Positions 1-10,447 of a stretch of DNA of 64,000 nt are shown piece after piece (position 1 is the stretch's first letter; each line of letters starts with the position of its first letter). Under the pieces are notes generated by a model, which saw only the letters and a list, made by a program, of their open reading frames with translations, was not told the origin of the DNA and did not search any database. A program made the position numbers and the translations under genes. Origin of the DNA: Sphagnum compactum (Eukaryota; Bryophyta; Sphagnopsida; Sphagnales); NCBI GenBank assembly GCA_965153455.1, contig OZ234501.1, forward strand, positions 15,798,855 to 15,862,854. The letters run 5' to 3'.

Positions 1-287
1 GGGGTATTTAAAGTTTGCATATGGATTATTTAGGAAAACACATAAATATTTACAAAAGATATGGAATAATTAAAAATACTTAAGGTGTATTAAGGAAATC
101 CAAAGACACATCTAAAAAATTTCTTCAATTATGAAAAATCTAAGGCCCCATTGTGTAATTTTATAAGTATTTATTAGGTATCTCTTAAATAGCCCCTTAT
201 GTTAGTGCATAAATATACCATAGGTTTTTTTTCCTTAATTTAAAAACTCTTTGGATAATTTTCTTAATAACTTTTAACTAGTGGGTA
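1..287. other. AT-rich DNA, no gene seen
   Basis: AT-rich sequence with no long reading frame and no family motif that I recognise. It ends abruptly at the GC-rich minisatellite. Confidence 0.6.
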
Positions 288-580
288 CCCGTGACGTTCG
301 GACACAATCCGCCCGTGCCCAGCCCGCCCGTGCTCAACTTGTGCCCAGTCCGTTCGTGCCTGTGCCCAGTCCCGTGCTCGTGCTCGTGCCCAGTCCGTGC
401 CTAGTCCGCCCGTGCCGTGCCCGCCCATGCCTAGTCCGTCCGTGTTGTGCTCTTCTCCCGGGCCCAGCCCGCCCGTGCCCAGCCTTCCCGTGCCCGTGCC
501 CAGTCCGTGCCCAGTCCGTGCCCAATCCCGCCCGTGCCCGTGCCCAGTCCGTGCCCAGTTCCCGCCCGTGCCCAAGACAG
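288..580. repeat. GC-rich minisatellite (GTGCCCAGTCC-like units)
   Basis: Degenerate units of about 10-12 bases built from GTGCCCAGTCC, CCGCCCGTGCCC and GTGCTCGTGCC repeat through the block. Base composition changes sharply from the AT-rich flanks. Open frames on both strands (for example WARTGHG-type peptides on the minus strand) are a by-product of the repeat and should not be called genes. C-tracts are regularly spaced, for example CCC at 521, 527, 531, 537 and 543, and at 554, 561, 565 and 571, so the minus strand has canonical G-quadruplex spacing. A short CAGA-rich stretch follows at about 574-620. Confidence 0.85.
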
Positions 581-719
581 ACTGACAGACCAAGCCCTGT
601 CACAGACAGACAGACGTAGTGTTGGGCATCGCCCGCTGCTTCACCGGCCTCTCCCTCCCCCACCCCCAAAACCCTCGTCACAGACAGATGGACTTACTGA
701 ATTAATATATATGATAGGT

Positions 720-1887
720 CCAAAATAAATCACAAAAAAACAAAAAAAAACATTTGGGATATACATTTTAGTATAAGATTAAAACTATGTATATTTATTA
801 TAAAGACATAAAAATCCATGTTCTTGTTTGCACAAATATTTATTCACCCATTTATTTTGTAGTTATTATGTCACAACCATTCTCATACCATGAATTTTAC
901 ACATTCACAAACTATGTCAAAACCCTTCAAAATTAAACCTTCAAAATTTTTCATAAGGTTATTTTATAAAACTTTTCACTTTTATAACAAGTTGTTTTTA
1001 TTAAATGAAAGTGTTTTTTCAAAGGTCATAAACACTCATTTACATAGCAAACAAAAAAAAAAGAATAAAAATTTTCCTAAAGTATACATCACATGATTCA
1101 CCATATGATTCAACATGCAGATGAATTTGTAAATTTGTTTCTCTTATGGTCACCATCCTTGAGTTACGCATATTAATGTGTGTAAATATTTTCTTAATGA
1201 ATAATCATATTTGAATCATACATATTTATTGAAACTATGACTAATTAGTGATGATTTACTAAATCATTATTAAATTAAAAAATCCATGACCAAAGTTAAC
1301 CTTTAAATAATTACATAAGTAACAAGATGTTAACATTAAGTTACATGCATATTATACAAGAATAAAATTCATAATGAGTTTTGAAAATGATGTAATTTGA
1401 TGTTAATATTTTGTTATTTATGTAATTACTTAAGGGTTAATTTTGGCACCCTATTCATTTGTTATTTTTTCACGTTTAATTCTACACAAAATTTGACTTG
1501 GCTTGTTTTTGGTATTTTTTTATTGGCAGAAATCAAAAAGATTTATGCCATCATTTTTTTTTCATGATTTGGGGATGAACAAATCATTTTACATTTTGTG
1601 TAATATTCATTCATTACATTACACATCAATGATTGGATCACATTCACGCTAAGTTACTATGACATTAAAAAATGTGAGTATCGCCTTTATGTTTACGATG
1701 GAAATTTAAATATTGACTGATTTTTCGATATTCTTCAAGTGTCTATGAATGTTAATGAGTTTTTAATTTTAATTCATTAAATTTAATTTTGAATTTTGGT
1801 TTTAGTAAAAGACATTTGCAATGGATTAAGAAAATGACTTTTTTAATAAAATATTTTGATGCTTAAAAGTTTATATGATAGTAACAT
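720..1887. other. AT-rich intergenic DNA, nothing recognised
   Basis: AT-rich, with many stops in every frame. One 68-codon frame at 890-1096 (+) is lysine/phenylalanine rich, as expected from base composition, and has no recognisable motif. Confidence 0.6.
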
Positions 1888-2115
1888 GTTATTCACATTC
1901 AAGAAATAATCACAACTTAAAAACTATTGAATTAAAAAAATTTAGATACTCAAAATATTTTTAAAATTTTAAAAGTCTTTTATCACACATATATGGGGTG
2001 TAATGTGTGTAACATACAACATAAAGTTATAGTTTATAATACGAGGAAAAAAACCTAAAATAATTAGCATATTTCGTATGATTCAAAATTATAATAAATT
2101 TGTCAACATGAAACA
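1888..2115. repeat. AT-rich dispersed repeat, left copy
   Basis: This stretch aligns along its length with 2966-3183: both run from CACATTCAAGAAA through TTAGATACTCAAAATATTTT, GGGGTGTAATGTG and AATTAGCATATTT to TTTGTCAACATGA. Scattered substitutions and a short indel separate the copies. A more diverged relative lies near 54.3-54.55 kb. The ends are not of the TG...CA type seen in LTRs. I read it as an old dispersed element that is interrupted or duplicated here. Confidence 0.75.
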
Positions 2116-2117
2116 TG

Positions 2118-2965
2118 ACGCGTTCCCAACTCCTTGAGGGTCTCAAAGATGAGTCCAAACAGAAAACAACGGAAAAGTAAGGAGTCGGGGCACGTTCCCC
2201 GATTCGCAGCACTTTGGAGGGGTAGAGGGGCATGTTGGAGTTCCAGGATGGGACTAGGAACAATGACAAGCATCAACTACTCACACGAACCTGCACAAAA
2301 CTAACACAAAATGGTTAGTGCATAGTTGGAGCACTTTTGGTGCTAGGACGAGTCACGAACAACTTGGACTCACAAAATTCACCACGGCTCGAACTTGGGG
2401 GAAGCCATCACCTTCCCCCTTATAGTATACTCTGTGCCTTTTCACGAGGCCCACATCCAAATGACATTTTGTCTCGGGAGCCCCATAACTTTACGAGCAA
2501 ACCTTCGATCGAGATGAGGTCTAAAGCAAAGTTGTAGCCCTCGTCAAGAGCTTTCCAACGGTATGTCGCACATCACCTGCACACACCGAAATCGGGTCAA
2601 TTCTCAACTTTGGTCAGGAGTCAAACTGTCAATTTGATTTTCGGCCGTTTTTTTGGCCATAACTTGTGTTTCAGATGTTCAAATGAGTCATGCAAGCCCA
2701 TTTTAAACATCTACATTCTAAGATCTTTTCAATGATATAAGGAGCTCCTCAATCCATTGGGATTTGACCCCTGAAATCGTTCTCTGAACATTCGGGAGTC
2801 CACCGGGACTCCAATTCCCCGAGTGAGAGTTCCCTTGGGAGTGTGAGGGTCTTTTCCCTCACACTCTTTTGGACTCCCGGGAGCATACGGCATGACTCTC
2901 GGGTTTCCTTCTTGGCCCGGAACCTTGCAACCCCTTGCCTTGGTCGCGAGCCCAAGGCTAGAGTT
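2118..2965. mobile_element. GC-richer segment between the repeat copies, possibly LTR or retroelement derived
   Basis: Composition differs clearly from both flanks. Around 2505-2570 it contains wording common in plant Gypsy-type LTR/UTR DNA: AAAGTTGTAGCCCTCG followed by GAGCTTTCCAACGGTATG. A TATA-like TATAGTATA lies near 2421. A perfect 11-bp hairpin sits at 2839-2866 (GAGTGTGAGGG and its complement). No protein domain was found. The retroelement origin rests on remembered repeat wording, not on a search. Confidence 0.4.
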
Positions 2966-3260
2966 ACCCACATTCAAGAAACAATCACAACTTAAAAGAT
3001 ATTGAATTAAAAAAATTTAGATACTCAAAATATTTTAAAAGTCCTTTGTCACACATATCTGGGGTGTAATGTGCGTAACATACAAAATAAAATTGTAGTT
3101 TATAATACGAAAAAAAAAACTTAAAATAATTAGCATATTTGGTATGATTCAAAATTATAATAAATTTGTCAACATGAGACACAAAATTTAACAAAATTTA
3201 CATAGTTTGAAAAATTCATATTCAATCAATAACAATCCACTTTTATATTGTAACATGAAT
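2966..3260. repeat. AT-rich dispersed repeat, right copy and extension
   Basis: Second copy of the 1888-2115 repeat. It continues past the shared end into TTACATAGTTTGAAAAATTCATATT, here cited only by its parts TTACATAGTTT and AAATTCATATT, which recur in the relative near 54.52 kb. The right copy therefore holds the original downstream flank that the left copy lost at the junction with the GC-richer segment. Confidence 0.7.
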
Positions 3261-4060
3261 ATGAAAGGAATAAAATAACATCAAAATGGGTGGAAATGTG
3301 CAATGAAAAAATTCACATTATTTTTTATTCCAGGTATAAACATTTAAAAAAAAAAGAATTAAAATGCATTCTTAAAATAAGAAACAAATATGATAAAAAT
3401 GAATGTTTGTGAAATTTCAACCCAAAATACTTAATGGAATATACTTATACTAAGTTAAAATATAAAAAAATTGTATTTTTGAAAACACCATAAAACATAT
3501 ATAAAGATTTTTCTTTTTTAAAACCTATTTAACACCTATTTGAAACAAAATACCAAACTATAATAAGTTTCACAAATATTTGTATTTAAGTTTTTTTTTT
3601 AGAAAACCTACTTCTACAATGTGAAATTTGAAAACAATTGCACAATAATGAAAAACTATCTTGGGTTTGACTAGTCAAATTAAAAAAATCAAATTACATT
3701 TAAAAACTATTTTGTATTTTCTTTCCAAGTAGAGAATTAAGTTAAAAAAATTATTCAATGTATCATGCTTAACCTTTATTTGTAATCTTAAGACACATGA
3801 AACACCTTCTTAACCTAACTTGATGCAATGAATTAAGGAACAAACACAAAACTTACAAGTCTTCTATACACATTATATTAAATATTTAATTTGAATATCC
3901 TATAGCATGCATTTGAAGATGTATCACATGTCAACTAAGGAAATTTTTTTATGCAAAAATATATTATTTGATTAATTAAACGCAACTCATGCCATGACTT
4001 TCATAAGAGACATTTTACAAGAGAGATGACTATTTATCCATAGTGAATTTCCTTGTGGTT
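3261..4060. other. AT-rich intergenic DNA, nothing recognised
   Basis: Very AT-rich, with short poly-A and poly-T runs and no usable frame. It may contain the degraded upstream part of the hAT remnant that follows. Confidence 0.5.
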
Positions 4061-4515
4061 TTGTTTTAAACCTTGAGTGGCGATGAAAAAGTTTGTAAAG
4101 AAACAAGGAGTTTGTGAAAAGATTTTGCATAATATGAAAGAAATTCATTTAGAATGTTAAGATTTAAGTGCTAGCGGTGAGGTAGTTGTCTGCATGTCAC
4201 AATATGGACAAATCAATTTGTAATCTACTTGGCTTGGTCATGACCAAAGAAGTTTCAAGTCATGTTAGGTGAGACTCAAACTTCGAAGTTTCCAAAATTG
4301 GCTATTAGAATTCTTGGTCAAATTCCTTCCGCATCCTCATGTGAAAGAAATTGGAGTACATTCAAATAGGTATATTCATTTAATAAAGCAAAACCCTTTG
4401 TCTTCTTCTTTAGTCTATGTCTTTATTAACATGCAATTATGAGACAAAGTTTTTCACCCTAATTTTAAAGAGGAATTTGTAGAGTGGTGAAATAGTGAGG
4501 TTAGTTAGGAAAAGA
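4061..4515 (+). pseudogene. hAT transposase remnant (C-terminal dimerisation domain)
   Basis: In one plus frame at about 4275-4365 the sequence reads PKLAIRILGQIPSASSCERN followed by WSTFK and a stop. This is the signature of the hAT dimerisation domain (leucine-rich strand, then SxxxCERNWS). Past the stop the same family wording continues as SSSLVYVFINMQL and DKVFHPNF. Upstream the match is weak and frame-broken. hAT transposases cut and paste DNA and dimerise through this domain; this copy has stops and shifts and cannot encode a full enzyme. No terminal inverted repeats or target duplication were identified. Confidence 0.7.
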
Positions 4516-5097
4516 GTTGATGTATCAAGCATTTTGAATATTGAAAGTTTGATGAAATGAAAATCTTTTCTATTCATTTTGTTTTCTTTTTGGTTTTCCC
4601 ATCCTCTATCTTCATGAACTTTTATTTCCAACATTCTCAAGAAGTTTTTTGCAAACCCATTTTTTGCTTGTGGTGAATATGCTATGCCTCATAGCATTCT
4701 CGATTGAAGCCACATGTTCCTGAGCTCTAGCTTCCCTTGTGTTGCACTTGGATCCCTTTGGGTTTCTTTTGGTGCAATCCTGCTAAGTACAAAAATGAAG
4801 TATGTCATGATAAATATTGCAAACTTTGGTATGCTTACATTTCTAATTCAACCTAAATAAAGTTGAAGGTGACCTAATAATAAGGAACCCATGGAGATAC
4901 CGAATCCAATGTCATCTCAACAAGCAATAAAATGTCAAGACCCCAATGCTCGAAGGTAAGGGAAAAATTGAGGAGCGGTTTTAACAATAATAAAAATCAG
5001 ATTGTTCAATGAGACCTTCAACAACAAATGGTATGGTAGTGATTGACTACCCTAACATCACCATTGAGGTGAATGTCAAACAATAATCTCAAGTAAG
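4516..5097. other. Intergenic DNA, nothing recognised
   Basis: Mixed-composition DNA with no gene, RNA or repeat that I can support. Confidence 0.5.
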
Positions 5098-5545
5098 TTT
5101 TCATCACAGGACTAACAATAACAAGAAAACTCAGCCATGATGTAGGCTAGCTCAACGAAGCATAAAGAGATGGAGATTAACAAAGAAACTGAGAAGAAAC
5201 TGGAATACAAAGACCAGGAAGAACCTGAAAGAACAAAAACAAGGAAACATGAAAAAGGGAGACAAATAATATGGGAAACAATAAGAACACACACAATGAT
5301 TTACAGACAACTGAGTTTCCATCACAAGACCAACTGGCAATAACAAGAATGGCTCAACCATGATGCTGGCTAGCTCAACAAAGCATAAAGAGATGGCAAT
5401 TACCAAGGAAACGCAGAAGAAACTGGAAACACAAAGTGCAACACAAAGAGTAGGAAGAACCCAAGAAAGAACGAAAACAAGCAAAACATAAAAGAGATGC
5501 AGAAATCACATGGAGAATTATAAGAGCATGTGTGGTCTTTGGGGA
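5098..5545. repeat. Tandem duplication, unit about 220 bp
   Basis: Two imperfect copies start near 5100 (CATCACAGGACTAACAATAA) and 5322 (CATCACAAGACCAACTGGCA). Both run through GGCTAGCTCAAC, AAGCATAAAGAGATGG and AGAAGAAACTGGAA. The minus-strand frames across both units encode the same hydrophobic peptide, which is a shadow of the duplication. Confidence 0.8.
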
Positions 5546-6190
5546 CCAAGTGTGCACTATGCATCGGACATACAAATTACATTCATACCTGGATATTCTG
5601 GCTGAGAACTCTTGTTGAAAAATTGTCAAGCACCAAAGGGAGGTTAAAGATGATGTCAAACATCAAAGAGAGGCTGAAGATGATGTTCAAACAGCCAAGG
5701 GAGGTTGAAGATGTGATTTGAGAGCAGACGAATGCCATGCATTTGTGTCTGTCTGTATTCTACTACCTTGATTTCCCTCTATGCATGTGACTGCAGGGTA
5801 GGAGAATTTGTGTTCGACACTGAGAGGAGGATCACTCTCAGTCTTTAGAGTTTTGCATCATCTTAGGTTGTACAGGAGATATAGTCATCTCTAGACCAGT
5901 GGAATAACATCAGAACAAACAGAATGGAGAAACAATATCTCCAGAGGAAGAAATGGAAGGACCTCACAAGCTCAAGAGCATTAGTTTAAACCATAGTACC
6001 TTCTGGCAAAGCTTCAGCAAGTACTGCTCTGCTCCTCTCAGTTTATTTCTCGTTGTTGTTGCTGCCCTGTTGCTTCCATTGTCAACAATCTCCGAACGCA
6101 GCTGCAGATGTCCTGCTGCTCGATCCCCTCCCTACTTCACGAAATGAAGAACTACTGTGGGTATGGAGATGGAAATACTTTCTCTCTCTC
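5546..6190. other. Upstream region of the SPT2-like gene with a short tandem repeat
   Basis: At about 5632-5720 a unit of roughly 33 bases (GAGGTTAAAGATGATGT-like) occurs about three times. The rest is upstream DNA of the SPT2-like gene, with increasing pyrimidine content and a CT run at 6180-6190. The transcription start cannot be placed. Confidence 0.45.
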
Positions 6191-6205
6191 AAACCCTAAC
6201 CCTAA
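6191..6205 (+). promoter_or_regulatory. Telo-box motif upstream of the SPT2-like gene
   Basis: The sequence AAACCCTAACCCTAA follows a CT-rich run about 370 bases before the proposed start codon. Telo-boxes (AAACCCTAA) in plant promoters and leaders are known binding sites for TRB/Myb-type factors and are common in growth and translation genes. Their use here is inferred. Confidence 0.55.
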
Positions 6206-6564
6206 TCTACAGACCGCAGGCTCGCGACCTTTTCTTCTACCATAGCTGCTGCACGATCTTCCTCTGGGAGATGATTGCAGGGAACTCCTCGTTTGTTTGC
6301 TTGTTTGTTTGCAGAAAATGAGTTGCAATTGGAGCATGCTCGCCACTCGAATTTCTTGCAAAATCACCACGTTCGTCAAACGAAACAACAGCGGTTTTGT
6401 CCTTTTCTCTCAGGGGAAGATCCGACAACAGAAACTGGTTCCTCTGTGGTAACGCGCGTTGTCCGCAGCAGTCGAAGATGTGGAGAGAAGATAGAGCTGT
6501 CAGTAAAATCCCTTTTTTGTGGAGTTGACGTTTTGTTTCTGTGAGTTTTGTTCTTGTTCAGGTC

Positions 6565-9500
6565 ATGGAAGATGCAGAAATGTTACCGAGAATTGGTTTT
6601 TCTGGCCGGCATTCCTGCACGGTTGTGTTGCAGGTCGGTTTGTTTGTGAGTCTTTTTTTTGTTTGAAGGGATTTGGCAATTGGAGGTTTTTCTGTTCTGG
6701 TGGGAGGGCAGGAGTATCTGCGCAACAATCGCGACTACACTTGTTTGCTGGATGAAGATGAAGCAGCACGACAAGAGCAGCAGCAGGAGCGGAGGAGGAA
6801 CAGCACTAGTGGTAGTAAAAGAGAAACTTCTAAGGCTTCTGCTGATGTCAGTCTCGAGAGGTTGGAGTATCTGGACCGAAGACAAAGACTTAAGGAACTT
6901 GAGCGACAGAAGTTGAAAGGCAAGAGTGGGTCTCGACCTTTGCTGCATCATGATGTCCCAGAAACTCTACCAACTGCACAAGATCCTGACAAACGCCTGC
7001 ATTCAAAGAATCACAGGTTAGCTTCTTTGAAGGAGCAAGCTTTCTAGCTGCTGCAATGCAATCGGTACTGAATTAGGTCATAGAGTCCATTAGGAATATC
7101 CCTTCTCAGTGAGGATGAGGTGAATGCGAGGTCATAGGCTTTCACATCTCAGATTGAATGCCAAGACACTGATTGTGAAGAGCTTGTCTGAAGAACTTGT
7201 CAGAGGCAGGTGCCTAATTTCTTTGTGTCATGTTGTGCAGCTTTGGTTCCTTCTTCGGACCTTCAGAGCCAATAGTGGCAAAACGCATCATTGATGAAGC
7301 CGCTGCTAGGGAGGTTACCAGGATGGTTGCAGCTCGAGCTGCCAAGCAAGCTCAGGTCTGCTCGATGTTAGATTCTCAGAGTGCTTCAATTCTTCTGTGA
7401 GCACACACACTACAGATGAAACTCAGACCCCCCTTTGTCCAAAATCTCTTCTTCTGCTGCATGCAAGTGATTTGACGAAGTTTGTAGTTTCTGGAGTAGT
7501 CATTGACAATGTGGTGATCTTCAATCTTTAATTGGGTGATGTTTTGCTCCTCAGGGTTCATACCATTTGCTGATGTTTGTTGCATGCACTTTGATCCTCC
7601 ATATATATATATATATATATGATACACACGACAGATCAAGTGCCCATGGCTGTCGTGACATAATGTGTGACCCAAGAGAACTTGTGGTTTACTTCCATGT
7701 TGCTGGAGCTGCCAAGACCTTCATCTTTTGTCTAATGCAGCTGAGGACGATGTTACGGGTGCATGTGTCTGTTAACCCCTGATGCCCTGCTGTGTAGGCT
7801 GACCAAAATGCATTGAAGAAGGCTTCTGCAGCATCTTCTAGGCCAGGATCCAAATCATCTGCAGCAGTGGCCCATAAATCTGGAGATAGGCAAGTCCCAA
7901 AGGCACCAAAGCCAGTCAGTGAGGTAGGTCCAAGCCTGCATCTGTTACAGCAGTCATTTTGGAATAGGGCTATCTGCAAGAAGTGTCATACCATACGGGT
8001 TAATCCACCATTTTCTGCAATGCTTGGTGCACTATGAAAGGACAACTGTGAACAATTTCCTTACAAATATGTGAGACTTGCAAGTCAGAGTGATCATTTC
8101 TGTCCAGAAGAGAAATGTAGTATGATTTCTCTAATGTAGATTCTTGCAGGTTTAGCTGAAGACTGATTACTTTCTTGGAGTTACTGAGTACACAAATAAT
8201 TAGGCACTCGTTGATAAGTGTAATTATCCTTCAGGCTTTGTTGAAAGTGAAGAAGCTCAAAGAGGCCCGAGACTATTCATTTTTAACGTCGGATGCTCCT
8301 GATGAAGCCCCAACAAAGAAGCTCTTGACAACCTTGAAACCTGGTAGGCCTTCAGGCAGTGTTAGGGTACTTGCTCTTGCATGGTTGCTATTTCAGACAT
8401 CTGTGTGTTTTACTGTGCTGATCTAGTGTTAACAGCACTTGAGTTAGCTTATACTGAGACACTGCTTGTTTGATCAGAGGAAAAGCAGCAAATTTTGCAT
8501 TGTTATGCTAATGTTTCCTCCATTTTATGCTGTTTTTGCATCTTTGCATCACATTCATGATTTCGCTTGGCTGCATGATTCACATTGTTTTCAGCTTATA
8601 CACTGGTTGGTTAGACTGTTATTTACACGATTCACTGGCAATAGTGTGATGACACTGAACTTGACTTTTTGTAGTTGCTGCAGCAATGGAGTCAAGGCTG
8701 GAAAGTCCAAAGCAGTTAACCTCTAATTCTAAAATTCGAGACCTTGTTCAATCTTCAAGGGACAGTCGTCCTCCCTCAAAATCCATCAAGCATGCCAGTG
8801 CTTCGGTATTGAAAGTACCCTCATCATCAAGACTGCCTCAGCAAATTCAAGCCCGGCAGTCACTTAAGTTGCAACAGGAAAGGCCAAAGCCCAATCCAAG
8901 ATTGCAGTCTCCTGCTCCACAATTAAAGCCTCCAGTATCCTCAAAACTTCCTGTGAGGAATGGTAAGGCAGGCCCATCTCATGAAGCTCTTGTCCTAGAC
9001 AGATTTAAGAAACCTGAGTCATCTAGAGCCCCCTCTAAGCTTCCACCTAGCAAGGTTACCTCTGGTTCTGGTCAACAAAAACCTGTTGAAAGAAAAATTG
9101 TTGAAGGAAGGCAAGGGGCAAATAGAAACAGCACTGGAGCTACTAATGGATCTGAAAGGAACAGATTGAGCAATCAACACAAAGTCTCTGCTTCTGGGCA
9201 AGCCCCTGTTGTGCAGAGAAAGGACACATATGCAATGCCATCAAACAAGCCTCGTCCAGCAAGTGCAGCTGAGTTGAGGCAGCAGTCTGAACATCGTAGA
9301 CAGGTCTGTGTTTTTTGGTCTTCCTACTTTGCATGTTCACTTGTTCTCTGTATTCTGGTGTCTTACCAGTGGTAAATGAGGAAATTTGTTTTGACTGCAC
9401 AAGAATACTTGGGATTTCAGTTTTCTCACCCCGGATCAATGGATCTCAGAGTGTGCCAGAAAAACAAACCAAGGTCCCTGCAAAAGCTACCCCCATCACC

Positions 9501-10447
9501 ACAAGTAAATTCAAAAGGCCAGATACCCAGAGACGGTGGCAGTCTGAAGATGTGGAATCATCGGACTCCTTCATTTCTGATGAAGATGAGGCTGACACAC
9601 GTGGTTACAGTGGTGTATCTAGCATGATACGGGAGATGTTCCGGTACAGTTCTGAGATTCCAGATGTGATCATTCGGGTGGAACGTTTTACAGAGATTAT
9701 TATTTGCTAGCTTTTGCATTTCTCATCTATCTATGGTTGAAGACTGTTGAAGACATCCTAAGGATAAAGTTGGGAATGACAGGTACAATCCCAACAAGTA
9801 TCGTGATATGGATGATGAAGATGATCGGAATATGGAGGTTGGATTCAGCAAAATACAGGCAGAGGAACGCCGCAGGTAATGTTACTATATCTGCTGTCAT
9901 GGTTGGGCCACTTGTAATACTTTGTCGGCAGCAGCATGACTGAAGTTGCCTCTCATTGCTTCTGGAAATGTGATTAAAATTCAGGATGCAGAATTTTGTA
10001 TGTTTGTTGCCCGTTATTTTGAGCAGACAGTATACTTATCTATACACCCACTCTTGGGAGACAATGAAGTCAGTTTTGAGTAATGACAGCTGGTCACTGT
10101 CATTCATGACAAAGGTGATGGTCTGATTCTTTGCTGGTGACACTGACAAGGGTATGACCACATTCATTCTTGTTGTGTTTGTTTTGGGTTGGCCAGAATG
10201 GACACAAAGTTTACTTCAAAAGTGTTGTTGTGAAGTTTCTCTGCAATTTTGTAGATAAGTCACATTGGCTATGTGCTTCTGTAAAGTTCATGCAAGCTGT
10301 TTGAAAATGCTGGCTGTGCTCTGAATTCAAGGTGTGTGTTGCAGTGCGAAAATTGCTAGGGAAGAAGATGAACGGGAACAGGAACTAATTGAAGCTGAAG
10401 AAAGGGCAGAACGAGCCAGAAAGGCAAAAAAGCGCAAGCTGAGATAA
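6565..10447 (+). CDS. SPT2-type chromatin protein (about 585 aa, nine exons)
   Basis: SPT2 proteins bind histone H3-H4 and DNA and assist transcription through chromatin. The C-terminus carries the family signature: SSMIREMFRY, then NPNKYRDMDDEDD, NMEVGFSKIQAEERR and an acidic/basic helix ending RARKAKKRKLR. The N-terminal part has LERLEYLDRRQRLKELERQK, and the middle (residues 250-455) is Ser/Pro/Lys-rich and disordered. Exons read by hand, all in phase: 6565-6633, 6712-7016, 7241-7355, 7798-7923, 8235-8358, 8675-9303 (or from 8684), 9450-9643, 9783-9875, 10345-10447. Least certain are exon 1, which gives an in-phase start MEDAEMLPRI before a 78-bp intron, and the exon 5/6 junction. The last intron holds a dispersed repeat. 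Confidence 0.85.
9958..10265 (+). repeat. Dispersed intronic repeat, copy 1 (SPT2 last intron)
   Basis: About 300 bp, starting GCTTCTGGAAATGTGA and continuing through TATACTTATCTATACACCCA, CAATGAAGTCAG, GGTCACTGTCATTCA, AAGGTGATGGTCTGAT and TATGACCACATTCAT. It aligns with the reverse complement of 22561-22881 and with 28688-28965. It is in the same orientation as the SPT2-like gene and inside its last intron. No coding capacity. No clear terminal inverted repeats were seen, so it could be a SINE-like or MITE-like element. Confidence 0.8.

Noticed and set aside
264-728. Overlapping long frames on both strands in the GC-rich block
   Set aside because: They come from a 10-12 base repeat without stops; the peptides are periodic and occur in several frames at once.
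2118-2965. Complete LTR retrotransposon with 1888-2115 and 2966-3183 as LTRs
   Set aside because: The flanking blocks lack TG...CA ends, the interior has no gag or pol, and the right block continues into sequence shared with another genomic copy.
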